A stretch of 46,379 nt of DNA from the NCBI GenBank assembly GCA_016930485.1, contig JAFGGP010000041.1:68005-114383 (forward strand), given 5' to 3'. This document shows, one piece after another, positions 8,836 through 18,632 of this stretch. The stretch comes from Candidatus Omnitrophota bacterium (GTDB taxonomy: Bacteria; Omnitrophota; Gorgyraeia; JAFGGP01). Numbering within the stretch: position 1 is the stretch's first letter; every line of letters starts with the position of its first letter. The translations under genes were made by a program, and so were the position numbers. The notes below the pieces were generated by a model that saw only the letters and a program-made list of their open reading frames with translations, was not told the origin of the DNA and did no database searches.

Positions 8836-9345
8836 TTATCGCCTGTGCAGTTTTCTCTGCAGCCTCTCTTCGACAAATGCAGGTATAAAACTCACCAGGC
8901 CAGTTGCCCCCAGTCCGGCTGCTTCTTTGATGAGTTTTGAGGAGAGAAATGAATACTGTTCGGAAGGCATCATGAAAATGGTCTCGATAGTATCGTCGAG
9001 CCTTCTGTTTGTGAGCGCCATTTGAAATTCGTATTCAAAATCAGAGATCATCCGCAATCCCCGAATCATCACGTTTATTTTTTTAGTCCGTACAAAATCG
9101 ACCACCAGGCCATAAAACGGTTCGACAGAAACACCGGCTATGCCCTCGGTCGCCTCGCGCAGCATCGCGATACGCTCTTCCAGGGTAAAAAGCGTGGCCT
9201 TCTCGGCATTTTCGGCACACGCTACAATGACCTCATCAAACAGCAGGTGCGCCCTTTTGATAATATCGATGTGTCCGTAGGTCACCGGGTCAAAGGTTCC
9301 GGGATATACCGCCCGTGATGTTTGAGATGCCCTCTCCATGCACAA
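8836..9345 (-). CDS. coaD: Phosphopantetheine adenylyltransferase
   Basis: AVYPGTFDPVTYGHIDIIKRA, VMIRGLRMISDFEYEFQMALTNR, YSFLSSKLIKE. Confidence 0.96.
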   Translation of the reverse strand: MCMERASQTSRAVYPGTFDPVTYGHIDIIKRAHLLFDEVIVACAENAEKATLFTLEERIAMLREATEGIAGVSVEPFYGLVVDFVRTKKINVMIRGLRMISDFEYEFQMALTNRRLDDTIETIFMMPSEQYSFLSSKLIKEAAGLGATGLVSFIPAFVEERLQRKLHRR

Positions 9346-9372
9346 CCCCTGTGTTATTCCTGGGTAATAGTA

Positions 9373-9918
9373 CTATATCGATAAAAAGGAAACAGCGGTA
9401 TCACCGTACCTTTGCGTTCTAATTAATTGAAAATTAGCGAGTTGCGTCAAAGGATGTTTGTGGGGGTGTTCGACAATCACTAGTGCATTGGGGTTGAGTA
9501 TAGCACAGTCGCCTATATATGGCAAACACTTTTTGTATACATCAGTTACGTACGGCGGATCGATAAAAAGAAGGTCGAATCTGGCCCCTTGACTGCCCAG
9601 TCTTTGAATAGCCTGTGCCGCATCTGCACAGACGACGCTGACGCGGTCGCCAAGAGAAACATCAAGTGTGCGCGCATTGAGGGTAATAACCCGCGCACAC
9701 TGCCTGCTTTTATCGACAAAGACCACCCGTTTCGCACCCCGAGACAGTGCCTCAAAGCCAACCGCACCGCTTCCGGCGCACAGTTCTAAAAGTGCCGCAT
9801 CACCCACCCGATTCCCCAGGATGTCGAAGATAGCCGAACGCACCCGTTCAGCAGTCGGCCGTATACCGGGAGGAACCTTAATCTGTCTCCCCTTATAGAT
9901 CCCTGAGCTGATTCTCAT
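9373..9918 (-). CDS. rsmD: 16S rRNA (guanine966-N2)-methyltransferase
   Basis: MRISSGIYKGRQIKVPPG-RPTAERVRSAIFDIL, DPPYV motif. Confidence 0.93.
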   Translation of the reverse strand: MRISSGIYKGRQIKVPPGIRPTAERVRSAIFDILGNRVGDAALLELCAGSGAVGFEALSRGAKRVVFVDKSRQCARVITLNARTLDVSLGDRVSVVCADAAQAIQRLGSQGARFDLLFIDPPYVTDVYKKCLPYIGDCAILNPNALVIVEHPHKHPLTQLANFQLIRTQRYGDTAVSFLSI

Positions 9919-9924
9919 CTTGTG

Positions 9925-12054
9925 CTAACTCACCCTCACCAGGTCTGTGCGCACCCCCTGAAACCGTTTGAGGAGCTCTTCTCTCAAAGGTCCGTGCTCT
10001 TTTGCCTGCAGTAATCTGTCGCGGTGTATGAGTTCAAATGCCTCCTCTCGCGCACGTTCCAAGAGAGGGGCATCCCGTATAATATTTGCTATTCTGAGCT
10101 CGGGTAACCCATGTTGCCTGACGCCAAAAAACTCGCCCGGACCGCGCAGCCGCAGATCCTCCTCGGCTATCTTAAATCCATCGGTTGTTTCGGTCATTAC
10201 CTGTAACCGCGCCGTGGCGACGTCGCTTGTATCGTCGGAGATAAGAAAACAGTATGAGGTGGCTGTGCCCCGCCCCACCCTTCCCCGGAGCTGGTGAAGC
10301 TGTGAGAGGCCAAAGCGATGGGCATTCTCTATCACAATGACAGTCGCATTGGGGATATCAATCCCCACCTCGATAACTACCGTAGACACTAATACATCAA
10401 TCTCGCCCTGTTTAAATGCCCTCATGACGTACTCTTTTTCATCGGAGGACATCCTACCATGAAGAAGACCGACAACAAAATCGGCCAATACCTCATTCTT
10501 CAACACCTCATACATGGCCGTCGCCGCCTTTACGTCCAGCTTCTCAGACTCCTCGACTAGGGGATAGACGATATAGGCCTGCCGTTTCTCGCGTAACTGG
10601 GCCTCCACCAACTCGTACACCCGGCGATGTTCATCTTCCTTAAACCACCTGGTCACAATACTTCCCCTACCCGGCGGCAATTCACGGAGTGTAGAGATAT
10701 TCAGATCCCCGTATACCGTTAAGGCCAGCGTCCGGGGAATCGGCGTGGCGGTCATAATAAGGACGTCTGGATGAAGCCCCTTCTCCTGCAACTGGGCCCG
10801 CTGCATAACGCCAAACTTATGTTGCTCGTCAATGATAACCAGCCCGAGATTGCGGAATTCGACACCCTCTTGAATCAAGGCGTGGGTGCCGATGATAATA
10901 TCTGCCTTACCTGTCCTTGCCTTCTCGTACAAAAACTCCCTGTCTTTTTCAAGGGTCGCGCTTGTCATAAGGCATATTCGGATGCCAAGGTCCTCAAAAA
11001 GCTCCCGCAAGGTAAAATAGTGCTGCTCGGCGAGAATCTCGGTCGGCGCCATACATGCCACCTGATACCCGCCCTGAATAGCCACGGTCATGGCGCAGGC
11101 CGCCACAACGGTCTTTCCGCTGCCGACATCCCCCTGCAGCAGACGATTCATGCGCTGGGGGCTCACCAGATCATGGGTAATATCGTCGATTGCCCTTTGC
11201 TGATCACCCGTCAGCGTAAACGGCAGGGTTGAACGGAAACACGAATAGAGAGGGCCGTCGCATGTGTGCTGGATGCCCCCCGTATCCTGTTCTACCTGAG
11301 ACTTTTTGATCGCAATCCCAAGTTGCAGCAGAAAGAATTCATCAAACACCAGCCGCCTCTGGGCCTCGGCCTGCCCTTCGGATGACCGGGGAAAATGCAT
11401 TTGTTCAATGGCCTCTGAAAGCGGCATAAGTCTGTGCTTCTCTTTGACGGAGGCGGGAAGAAAATCGCATACCGCGTGACAGTACTGATCGATCGCCCGT
11501 TTTGCGATTGTCCTTATGTACCGCTGCCTCAACTCCTGAGTCAGCGGATAAATGGGAACAATCCTTCCGGTATGAACGGTTGCATCCTCTGTGGAATCAG
11601 CGGCAAGAATTTCATAGTCCGGGGAAACGATCTGGGGACGCCCGAAATACATCTCTATCTTCCCGTAAAAAATCACCTCCTGACCTTCTTTAAAATAGTC
11701 TTTCATATACGGCTGATTAAACCAGGTTACCTGGATGACTCCGCTCTGGTCACCGACAACCAGCTGAAAAATACCTTTCCCCTTCTTAGACGCCCTCATA
11801 GACTTGGTAAGAACCGTCGCCCTAACGGTCTCTGTGCTGCCGACGGCAAGCTCCGAGATCTTCTTGAGACTGCTCCGATCCTCGTATCTCCTTGGAATAT
11901 AATAGAAAAGATCCTTGATGGAGTGGATATCGAGAGAGGAAAAAAGCTTGGCCCGGGCAGGGCCAACGCCCTTGATATAACGGATAGGACTTTCGAGCGG
12001 TGATGTTCTATTTTTTTTAACTTGCATTTTGCAGGTCTTTTTGTTACTATTCAT
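9925..12054 (-). CDS. recG: ATP-dependent DNA helicase RecG (ORF opens at 12144; start near 12054/12027 preferred)
   Basis: IRYIKGVGPARAKL, QGDVGSGKTVVA, IDEQHKFGV, LRGRVGRGTATSYC. Confidence 0.95.
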   Translation of the reverse strand: MNSNKKTCKMQVKKNRTSPLESPIRYIKGVGPARAKLFSSLDIHSIKDLFYYIPRRYEDRSSLKKISELAVGSTETVRATVLTKSMRASKKGKGIFQLVVGDQSGVIQVTWFNQPYMKDYFKEGQEVIFYGKIEMYFGRPQIVSPDYEILAADSTEDATVHTGRIVPIYPLTQELRQRYIRTIAKRAIDQYCHAVCDFLPASVKEKHRLMPLSEAIEQMHFPRSSEGQAEAQRRLVFDEFFLLQLGIAIKKSQVEQDTGGIQHTCDGPLYSCFRSTLPFTLTGDQQRAIDDITHDLVSPQRMNRLLQGDVGSGKTVVAACAMTVAIQGGYQVACMAPTEILAEQHYFTLRELFEDLGIRICLMTSATLEKDREFLYEKARTGKADIIIGTHALIQEGVEFRNLGLVIIDEQHKFGVMQRAQLQEKGLHPDVLIMTATPIPRTLALTVYGDLNISTLRELPPGRGSIVTRWFKEDEHRRVYELVEAQLREKRQAYIVYPLVEESEKLDVKAATAMYEVLKNEVLADFVVGLLHGRMSSDEKEYVMRAFKQGEIDVLVSTVVIEVGIDIPNATVIVIENAHRFGLSQLHQLRGRVGRGTATSYCFLISDDTSDVATARLQVMTETTDGFKIAEEDLRLRGPGEFFGVRQHGLPELRIANIIRDAPLLERAREEAFELIHRDRLLQAKEHGPLREELLKRFQGVRTDLVRVS

Positions 12055-12174
12055 AAACGCCTCACAAGGCCGGTACAATATACGGGATGAGCGGTGTGAG
12101 AACGGTAACATCCTGGTCTCAAATAAGTTCCGATAACCAATCAAACAGATCTATCATACAAGGAGTCGACAGGC

Positions 12175-12405
12175 ATGTCAAGAACGTGTGACGTATGCGG
12201 TAAAGGGCCGAGTGCAGGAAGCAATATTTCGCAAAGAGGTCTGGCAAAGAAAAAAGGTGGTGTAGGAAGACGGACCACCCGGGTCACTAAAAGAAGATTC
12301 CTGCCAAACCTCCAGTCGGTCAGGGCGGTGATTAACGGTCAGACTAAAAAGATAAAAATTTGCACCGGATGCCTCAAGGGTGGAAAGGTGCAAAAGGCGG
12401 GTTAA
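12175..12405 (+). CDS. rpmB: 50S ribosomal protein L28
   Basis: MSRTCDVCGKGPSAGSNISQRG...TRVTKRRFLPNLQSVRAV. Confidence 0.96.
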   Translation: MSRTCDVCGKGPSAGSNISQRGLAKKKGGVGRRTTRVTKRRFLPNLQSVRAVINGQTKKIKICTGCLKGGKVQKAG

Positions 12406-14104
12406 GGGGTCGGGCGGCTGCCCGCATGTCTTTCAGTTTCACCGTAATGGACGTGGTCCCTCCCCACTCATTGAGGGACGGATATCCTAATATATCAAAG
12501 TGCCCGGCGCCATCAAAATCAAACGCCCGCACTACCTCACCGGAAAAATCAAGGGCCTCCACGTAGTGTCTACCGTCCGTAACCCACAAGGCAACTCCAT
12601 TGGCTCCCAGCGAACGGGTCGGACGTTTTAATGAAAGACGCGGGATAAGGAAAAGCGGTTGCGGGTTCTGGACGCCGAAGGGGCTCAATTTTTCACACTC
12701 CATGATAAGATCCGTTGTGACATCGCTCAATGAGACTACAAGGTCTACATCGATCTTCGGCACAAGGTCATCAACGGTGATCATCTCTGTGGCAACCCGG
12801 TTAATGGCCTGTCGAAACTCCCGCAAATTTTCCTTGGCGATTGTCAATCCCACCGCGTGTTTATGCCCCCCGTACTCCACCAAATGCTCCGAACACCTCT
12901 CGAGTGCCTCAAAAAGATGGAAGTTCGGTATCGACCGGCCCGACCCCTTGCCACTCTGACCCTGGGTAGAGACAATAATGGTAGGCCTGAAAAACCGTTC
13001 TGCGATCCGGGAGGCAACGATGCCGATAACCCCGGGATGCCAGCCTTCATCGTAAATAACTATTACCTTCTCGTGCTTAAAGTTTGTCTTGTCCTCTATC
13101 TGTGTAAGGGCCTCTTTTAAAATACGATTCCCCACCTGCTGCCGGGAGCGGTTAATCCGGTCGAGCTTTGTCGACAAACGGGCCGCCTCGTCGGGATTGT
13201 CTGTCAAAAGCAGACGGCACGATTCATCGGCAGAACCAATCCTCCCTGAGGCGTTGATCCGGGGCCCCAGTATAAAACCGATGTGCGTCGTCGTAATCCG
13301 TTTTGAGGCGATCCCCCCCACCCGGGCAAGCGCCCGGATGCCGGTGCGGGGGGCACTGTTGATAACCTTTAACCCTTCGCTGACCAGGATTCTATTCTCG
13401 CCCACCAAAGGCACAACATCACAGACCGTCCCCAATGCCACTAAATCCAAAAACTCTCTCAGGAGTTCCGCGTCCTCATCAAAAAAGGCCTGTATCAGCT
13501 TAAACGCAACGCCGACACCCGCAAGATCCCTGAAGGGATATGATGAGTCTTTTCTCCATGGATCGACGACCGCGTCGGCCAATGGCAACGTTTCAGCAGG
13601 GCGGTGATGATCGGTAATAATTACCTTAATCCCTGCCTCCTTCAGCTGGGCCACTTCCCGATGGGAGGTAATGCCGCAGTCAACGCTGATAAAAAGCCGG
13701 GCATTATGCTGGCGCGCCACGGCAACGCAGTCCTCGTTCAAACCGTAGCCGTCCTCGACGCGCCTGGGTATATGAAAACTGACGCGTGCGCCGGCACGGT
13801 TGAGACCAGTAATGAGCAGGGCGCAACTCGAAACGCCATCTACATCATAATCACCCCATACCAGAACATTCTCCCTGCGGCTGATTGCCGCCTGTATGAG
13901 TTCACAGGCCTGATCAATATCGTTCAGAAGGTGCGGATTGTGTAAATGAGAGAGAGAGGGCGATAAGAACTGTTCTGCCTCGATAACATCGCCGATCCCC
14001 CGATTGATCAGAAGCTGCCCCAGAATATCAGAAACACCCAGGGTATGAGCAATGGTATGAGCTAAGGGAGAGCTATCTTCTTTAACGTTCCATATCTTTT
14101 TCAT
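12374..14104 (-). CDS. recJ: Single-stranded-DNA-specific exonuclease RecJ
   Basis: VWGDYDVDGVSSCALL, ITDHHRPAETLPLADAVVDP, GGHKHAVGLTI. Confidence 0.95.
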   Translation of the reverse strand: MKKIWNVKEDSSPLAHTIAHTLGVSDILGQLLINRGIGDVIEAEQFLSPSLSHLHNPHLLNDIDQACELIQAAISRRENVLVWGDYDVDGVSSCALLITGLNRAGARVSFHIPRRVEDGYGLNEDCVAVARQHNARLFISVDCGITSHREVAQLKEAGIKVIITDHHRPAETLPLADAVVDPWRKDSSYPFRDLAGVGVAFKLIQAFFDEDAELLREFLDLVALGTVCDVVPLVGENRILVSEGLKVINSAPRTGIRALARVGGIASKRITTTHIGFILGPRINASGRIGSADESCRLLLTDNPDEAARLSTKLDRINRSRQQVGNRILKEALTQIEDKTNFKHEKVIVIYDEGWHPGVIGIVASRIAERFFRPTIIVSTQGQSGKGSGRSIPNFHLFEALERCSEHLVEYGGHKHAVGLTIAKENLREFRQAINRVATEMITVDDLVPKIDVDLVVSLSDVTTDLIMECEKLSPFGVQNPQPLFLIPRLSLKRPTRSLGANGVALWVTDGRHYVEALDFSGEVVRAFDFDGAGHFDILGYPSLNEWGGTTSITVKLKDMRAAARPLNPPFAPFHP

Positions 14105-14170
14105 CGCATGCCGGATTAAAGTATCGCCCTTTGCCTCCTAAAAAGGGGTACGTCGCCCCACACTGCGTCG

Positions 14171-16357
14171 TTATCGTTTCTTCTTTGAGTTAACCACACC
14201 GCCGGACCAATCGATGACTAAGGGGCAGGCTACAAAAATAGTCGAATAAGTTCCGGAGATAATACCCACAAGCAGCACAAATGCAAAATCGTTGATAACG
14301 GCCCCGCCCAGCACAAACAGTGCTAGCACAACAAAGAGGGTCGTAAGAGAAGTGAGGAATGTCCTTGAGAGAGTCTGGTTCATGCTCACATTCATAACCT
14401 CGGCCAGCGAGCTCTTCTTGAGGGACTTGAGATTTTCCCTGACCCTATCAAATATAACGATCGTATCATTAATCGAGTAACCGATAATGGTCAGAATAGC
14501 CGCAATCACCGTAACCGATATTTCGCGAGAAGTAAGACTTATGGCCGCGATGCTCACTAAGGCGTCGTGTGCCAAGGCGACGATAGCGGCTATTGAGTAT
14601 TTAAATTGAAACCGGATAGTAACATACAGGCATATGCCAATAAGAGAGTACAAGACTGCCATAAGGGCCTTTTTTCTCAGGTCAGCCCCGACCGAAGGAC
14701 CGACCTCCTCCATTCTTAACAGTTCAAACGGATTGTGAGAAAAATCCTTGCGTATATGATCAAGCACCGTTTCGCCTGCCTGGCTGTACACCCTGATTAA
14801 AAACTCCCGGTCCTCCTTGCCTATCCGTTGAATATACACCTTGCTCATTCCTATCTTGCTCAGACTCACCCGAAGTTCTTCCGCCGTCATCGGTTTCTCG
14901 AACAGTATCTGCTGCATGGTCCCGCCGGAAAAATCGACGCCGTAGTTCGCCTCGCCTCTTTTATAAAATGAGATAAGGCCCGCTGCGATGACTAATAAAG
15001 AGAGGACGTACGCAATGTGTCGCTTTGCTATAAAGTCTATCTTCTGTGCCTTAAAAAACTGCAGCATCATCGTCTGTTTAAGCCATCCAGCGAGAATCAT
15101 CCATTCAAATATGAGGCGCGTGACAAAAATGGCGGAAAACATGCTCGAGAGAATACCCATAATCAACGTTATAGCAAAACCCCGGACGGGTCCTGTGCCA
15201 AAGTAAAACAGTACGACTCCCGTGATCAACGTTGTCAAATTTGAATCCAGAATGGTGAGCATTGCCCTCTGGTATCCATTTTTTAATGCCGTCACCAAAC
15301 TCCTGCCTAAGGTAATCTCCTCCCTGATTCTCTCAAAAATCAATACGTTCGCATCTACCGCCATACCGACGGTAAGGACGATACCCGCGATGCCCGGTAA
15401 GGTAAGGGTGAAACCGAAAAAGGCCAGGGCGCCCATAATCAGGACAAGGTTAAGGAGAAGGGCGATAACGGCAACAACGCCCCATATAAGATAGTAGCCG
15501 ATCATGAAGGCCACCACGCACACCCCGCCTACCTTAAGCGAAAAGATACCGCGATCGATCGAATCCCTTCCCAAGAGCGCACCCACGGTCCGTTCTTCCT
15601 CCAGTATAACCGGGGCAGGCAGGGCACCGGCCCGCAATATCGTAGCCAGGTCGTTTGCCTCCTCCACGGTAAAACGGCCGGAAATCTGTGCGCGCCCTGA
15701 GGGGATCTTCTCCTGTATCACCGGTGCCGACTGGACCTTCCCGTCAAGGACTATAGCAAGCCGTCTTCCGACGCTCTCGCCGGTTATCCGAGAGAAGATT
15801 CTCCCTCCTTTAGTATTAAATTCGAGCGATACGTACGGTTCATTAAACCGGGACTGATTAAAACTGACATCAGCCGTCACCAGGGTATCGCCGGTCAAAA
15901 CCGCTGTCTTTTCAAGAAGGAGCGGCTGCTCATCAAGCTCTTTCAGCTCATACCCCGCCGGCACGCTGCCCGCCAGGGCGCGCGAGATGAGCTTGTTGTC
16001 ATCCGCCACCAGCTTAAATTCGAGATGCGCCGTCTGCTTAACGATATTAATTGCGCGCTCGCGATCCGTTACGCCGGGGAGCTGGATAATAATCTTATCC
16101 CTCCCCTGGAGTTGGATAGAAGGCTCCTTTACGCCGAACTGATCGATCCTGTTTCTGATAACCTCAAGGACCCGCGCCGGGGCATCCTTCCGTGCCTCAT
16201 CCGAGAGCTCACGGGTGTCAACCTTAAGCACCAAATGCATCCCTCCCTGCAGGTCTAACCCGAGGCTGATCTTTTCGTTAATCGGATACGCCTGCCAGAG
16301 GGCAATGCCGATAACCGCCAGTGCCAACAACACCTTCCCTTTATAGTACTTACTCAT
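14171..16357 (-). CDS. secDF: SecD-SecF fusion protein-export membrane protein
   Basis: LGLDLQGGMHLVLKVD; GMAVDANVLIFERIREE; second half YGVDFSGGTMQQI... and SINDTIVIFDRVREN. Confidence 0.96.
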   Translation of the reverse strand: MSKYYKGKVLLALAVIGIALWQAYPINEKISLGLDLQGGMHLVLKVDTRELSDEARKDAPARVLEVIRNRIDQFGVKEPSIQLQGRDKIIIQLPGVTDRERAINIVKQTAHLEFKLVADDNKLISRALAGSVPAGYELKELDEQPLLLEKTAVLTGDTLVTADVSFNQSRFNEPYVSLEFNTKGGRIFSRITGESVGRRLAIVLDGKVQSAPVIQEKIPSGRAQISGRFTVEEANDLATILRAGALPAPVILEEERTVGALLGRDSIDRGIFSLKVGGVCVVAFMIGYYLIWGVVAVIALLLNLVLIMGALAFFGFTLTLPGIAGIVLTVGMAVDANVLIFERIREEITLGRSLVTALKNGYQRAMLTILDSNLTTLITGVVLFYFGTGPVRGFAITLIMGILSSMFSAIFVTRLIFEWMILAGWLKQTMMLQFFKAQKIDFIAKRHIAYVLSLLVIAAGLISFYKRGEANYGVDFSGGTMQQILFEKPMTAEELRVSLSKIGMSKVYIQRIGKEDREFLIRVYSQAGETVLDHIRKDFSHNPFELLRMEEVGPSVGADLRKKALMAVLYSLIGICLYVTIRFQFKYSIAAIVALAHDALVSIAAISLTSREISVTVIAAILTIIGYSINDTIVIFDRVRENLKSLKKSSLAEVMNVSMNQTLSRTFLTSLTTLFVVLALFVLGGAVINDFAFVLLVGIISGTYSTIFVACPLVIDWSGGVVNSKKKR

Positions 16358-16372
16358 CGATGTTCCTTTCGT

Positions 16373-16723
16373 TTAATCCTGAGTGGCCGCATCTTTAGTC
16401 CTGCTTTTGACAACGCGCACAATCGATGAACGCTCAACCTCGATTTTGACGTTATCATCGATGCGCAACATGACCGTTGATTCTTTCAATGCCACAATAG
16501 TGCCGTAAATACCACCCGTGGTTACGACAATATCATTTTTGGAGAGACGCTGGATCATCTCCTGATGCTGTCGCTGCTTGGTTTGCTGCGGGCGGATAAT
16601 AAGAAAATAAAAAACCATAAAGATAATAAAAATCGGGATCATGCTTACAATCGGAGCGGGACCGTTTGCCTGCTGAGATGTCGGCGGTGCCGCAAATGCG
16701 AAAAGAGATCTTAGTAGCCCCAT
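16373..16723 (-). CDS. yajC: Preprotein translocase subunit YajC
   Basis: IPIFIIFMVFYFLIIRPQQTKQRQHQEMIQRLSKNDIVVTTGGIYGTI. Confidence 0.95.
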   Translation of the reverse strand: MGLLRSLFAFAAPPTSQQANGPAPIVSMIPIFIIFMVFYFLIIRPQQTKQRQHQEMIQRLSKNDIVVTTGGIYGTIVALKESTVMLRIDDNVKIEVERSSIVRVVKSRTKDAATQD

Positions 16724-16855
16724 AATGCCTCCTCATAGCGCATCCTGGAATTCGGAGCCCGTTGGTTCCATCCTCCGTATTCCGTATGCCGTAATGAACG
16801 GTATAGTACTATAGTCGTGTTTATTATAGCCATTATAAGGAATTTTGCAAGCATA

Positions 16856-17155
16856 TCACTTTACGATAGTCTGGTTGTGGGCATATCTGACATAGGCGCA
16901 GGTGCTCTTGCCGCTCCATGTCTTATGAAGAATATTCCGGATGGGGACACATACAATTTCGTTGCCGCCCACCGTTTTTCTCAGCCCAAAGCGGTCATTA
17001 TATATGGTGCAAAAAAAGGTGCCGTCTGCCGCACGTCTCAGGTGTTCACACGGATCGCCGTCTTTTACACCGCAGCACGCCCCGCATCTCCGACAGAGCG
17101 CCTCGTACTCTTCCTGTTTCTGCTTGAGATATTCCCAGTATTCTCTATCATCCAT
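16856..17155 (-). CDS. YkgJ-family cysteine cluster protein
   Basis: CRRCGACCGVKDGDPCEHLRRAADGTFFCTIYNDR. Confidence 0.8.
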   Translation of the reverse strand: MDDREYWEYLKQKQEEYEALCRRCGACCGVKDGDPCEHLRRAADGTFFCTIYNDRFGLRKTVGGNEIVCVPIRNILHKTWSGKSTCAYVRYAHNQTIVK

Positions 17156-17264
17156 AATTTTTTAGCTTTCCGCTGTCGGTCATCAGCCCTCAGCAGCTGT
17201 CCGCCACACCGCGTGGCGAGATCTCGCCTTTGGCGGAAAAGCTGATAGCTGAAGGCTTGATACA

Positions 17265-17305
17265 TTCTACGAAGCCATGCATGAAAATAGCATGGCGAAG
17301 TAGAA
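17265..17305. repeat. 41 bp imperfect palindrome, copy 1
   Basis: TTCTACGAAGCCATGCATGAAAATAGCATGGCGAAGTAGAA; 38/41 identical to 31896-31936. Confidence 0.85.
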
Positions 17306-17306
17306 C

Positions 17307-17558
17307 GCGCCCGGCTGGAATCGGCGCCCTCTGGGTCGGCCACCCGCCTGCCATTGGCCGCCGACACATGGTCGGCCTTAATAAAAAATAAGATGTGGGG
17401 CGCTCACCATCTCGCGCCCATCGACAAACTTGCGCTCCTTACTCGTCGCGCATCGATTCCTTCGATTCCCGCCTCTGCATTACCACTTTGTCAACGAACT
17501 CACCTTATTAAACACCATACCTCATGCAGCAGCATTACAGTGCGCCCGGCTGGAATCG
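17307..17558 (-). mobile_element. RNA-gene 3'-end element, copy A (host tRNA-Arg UCG); 17 bp direct repeats 17307-17323 and 17542-17558, unit 235 bp
   Basis: gcgcccggctggaatcg at both ends; interior shares the core GGAATCGAYGCGCGACGRGTAAGGAGCGC...TTGTCGATGGGCGCGAGATGGTGRGCGCCCC with copies B and C. Confidence 0.65.
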
Positions 17559-17614
17559 AACCAGCGACCTCCAGATTCGAAGTCTGTCACTCTATCCAAC
17601 TGAGCTACGGGCGC
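17541..17614 (-). tRNA. tRNA-Arg(UCG)
   Basis: GCGCCCGTAGCTCAGTTGGATAGAGTGACAGACTTCGAATCTGGAGGTCGCTGGTTCGATTCCAGCCGGGCGCA; loop CTTCGAA; CCA not encoded. Confidence 0.93.
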
Positions 17615-17633
17615 ACGGTACCGGATAAAACAG

Positions 17634-18632
17634 CTATATATGCCACTGCCCCCGCTTTTCTCTAACCTCCTCAGGACGTATGTGTTCCTTGGCAAAAACG
17701 CGGGGACCCTGCTTTGTCATAACCGCAACCGTGTCTGCCTTATCCCAGTTTTTCTTGTTTGTATAGGAGGCTATCAACCCGATCGCCCTCCTTATATACG
17801 TAGAGGATGCCTCTCCGAGAACGCATGCGCTCGGTCCTGTAAATTCCGGAATAAGCATCTCGGCAACGTGTGCGGAAAACTGCTCGAGCGCGCTATTCTC
17901 GGCCTCGTTTCTGCCCACCACAACCACGGTCGTCTTATCCACCCTGAAGTGCCGGCCGAATGCGAGAAGACGCAGCCGCCATTCAGGAAGAACCCCCCTT
18001 TCATTCTCTAAGAGATCGGTGAGACGCCTGGCAAAGGCCTTATCTGTCAGCAGGCAACCGCCTGCCGGAGTGCGGTAGTGAACAATGCCGTACCGGCGGG
18101 CCAGCATGAGCTGCTGCTTTCTTGAACGGCCTGCGATATCGCCGAGTTTTTTGCGATCAATGATGCCTTCTTCCTCCATGCGGGTGGGTTTCAGGCACCT
18201 GGCAGAAAGGGGCCGCAATAAAATACCCTGGAGTGAAGATCTCTGCTCAATCACATCTAGTGTCCGCCTCATCTGGCTCATCGGCCGCTGCCCGATAACC
18301 TCGCCGGTGGCCACAAAAGAGGCGCCGACAACGCCCATATACTCTTTGGCCTTTTTGAGCATTGCTATCTTGCAGTCAATGCAGGGATTTATGTATCGGC
18401 CGTGCCCAAAGGCAGGGGCCCGGATAATATCAATCATTTCGTTTCCGAGCCGCATCTCCTTCAAGGAAACGCCGAGCTCGCTGGCAAGATGCTTTACGTC
18501 AGCAGGGTCCTGAGCCTCCCACGGATGAGAAATATGGAGTGCGCTAATCTCGATACCCCGCTCCAAAAGCAGGCGCGCTGCCAGGGCGCTGTCCAGCCCG
18601 CCCGACAAAAGCATGACACAGTGTCTCTTCAT
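17634..18632 (-). CDS. PP-loop ThiI/thiouridylase-like tRNA sulfurtransferase domain protein
   Basis: VMLLSGGLDSALAARLLLERG, CIDCKIAMLKKAKEYM, ATGEVIGQRPMSQ, LLRPLSA, TPAGGCLLTD. Confidence 0.8.
   Translation of the reverse strand: MKRHCVMLLSGGLDSALAARLLLERGIEISALHISHPWEAQDPADVKHLASELGVSLKEMRLGNEMIDIIRAPAFGHGRYINPCIDCKIAMLKKAKEYMGVVGASFVATGEVIGQRPMSQMRRTLDVIEQRSSLQGILLRPLSARCLKPTRMEEEGIIDRKKLGDIAGRSRKQQLMLARRYGIVHYRTPAGGCLLTDKAFARRLTDLLENERGVLPEWRLRLLAFGRHFRVDKTTVVVVGRNEAENSALEQFSAHVAEMLIPEFTGPSACVLGEASSTYIRRAIGLIASYTNKKNWDKADTVAVMTKQGPRVFAKEHIRPEEVREKRGQWHI

Noticed and set aside
17354-17665. 103-aa ORF (MAADTWSALIKNKMWGAHHLAPIDK...)
   Set aside because: Translation of the tRNA-Arg(UCG) complement and the element; RPAGIEPATSRFE is the typical spurious tRNA translation.
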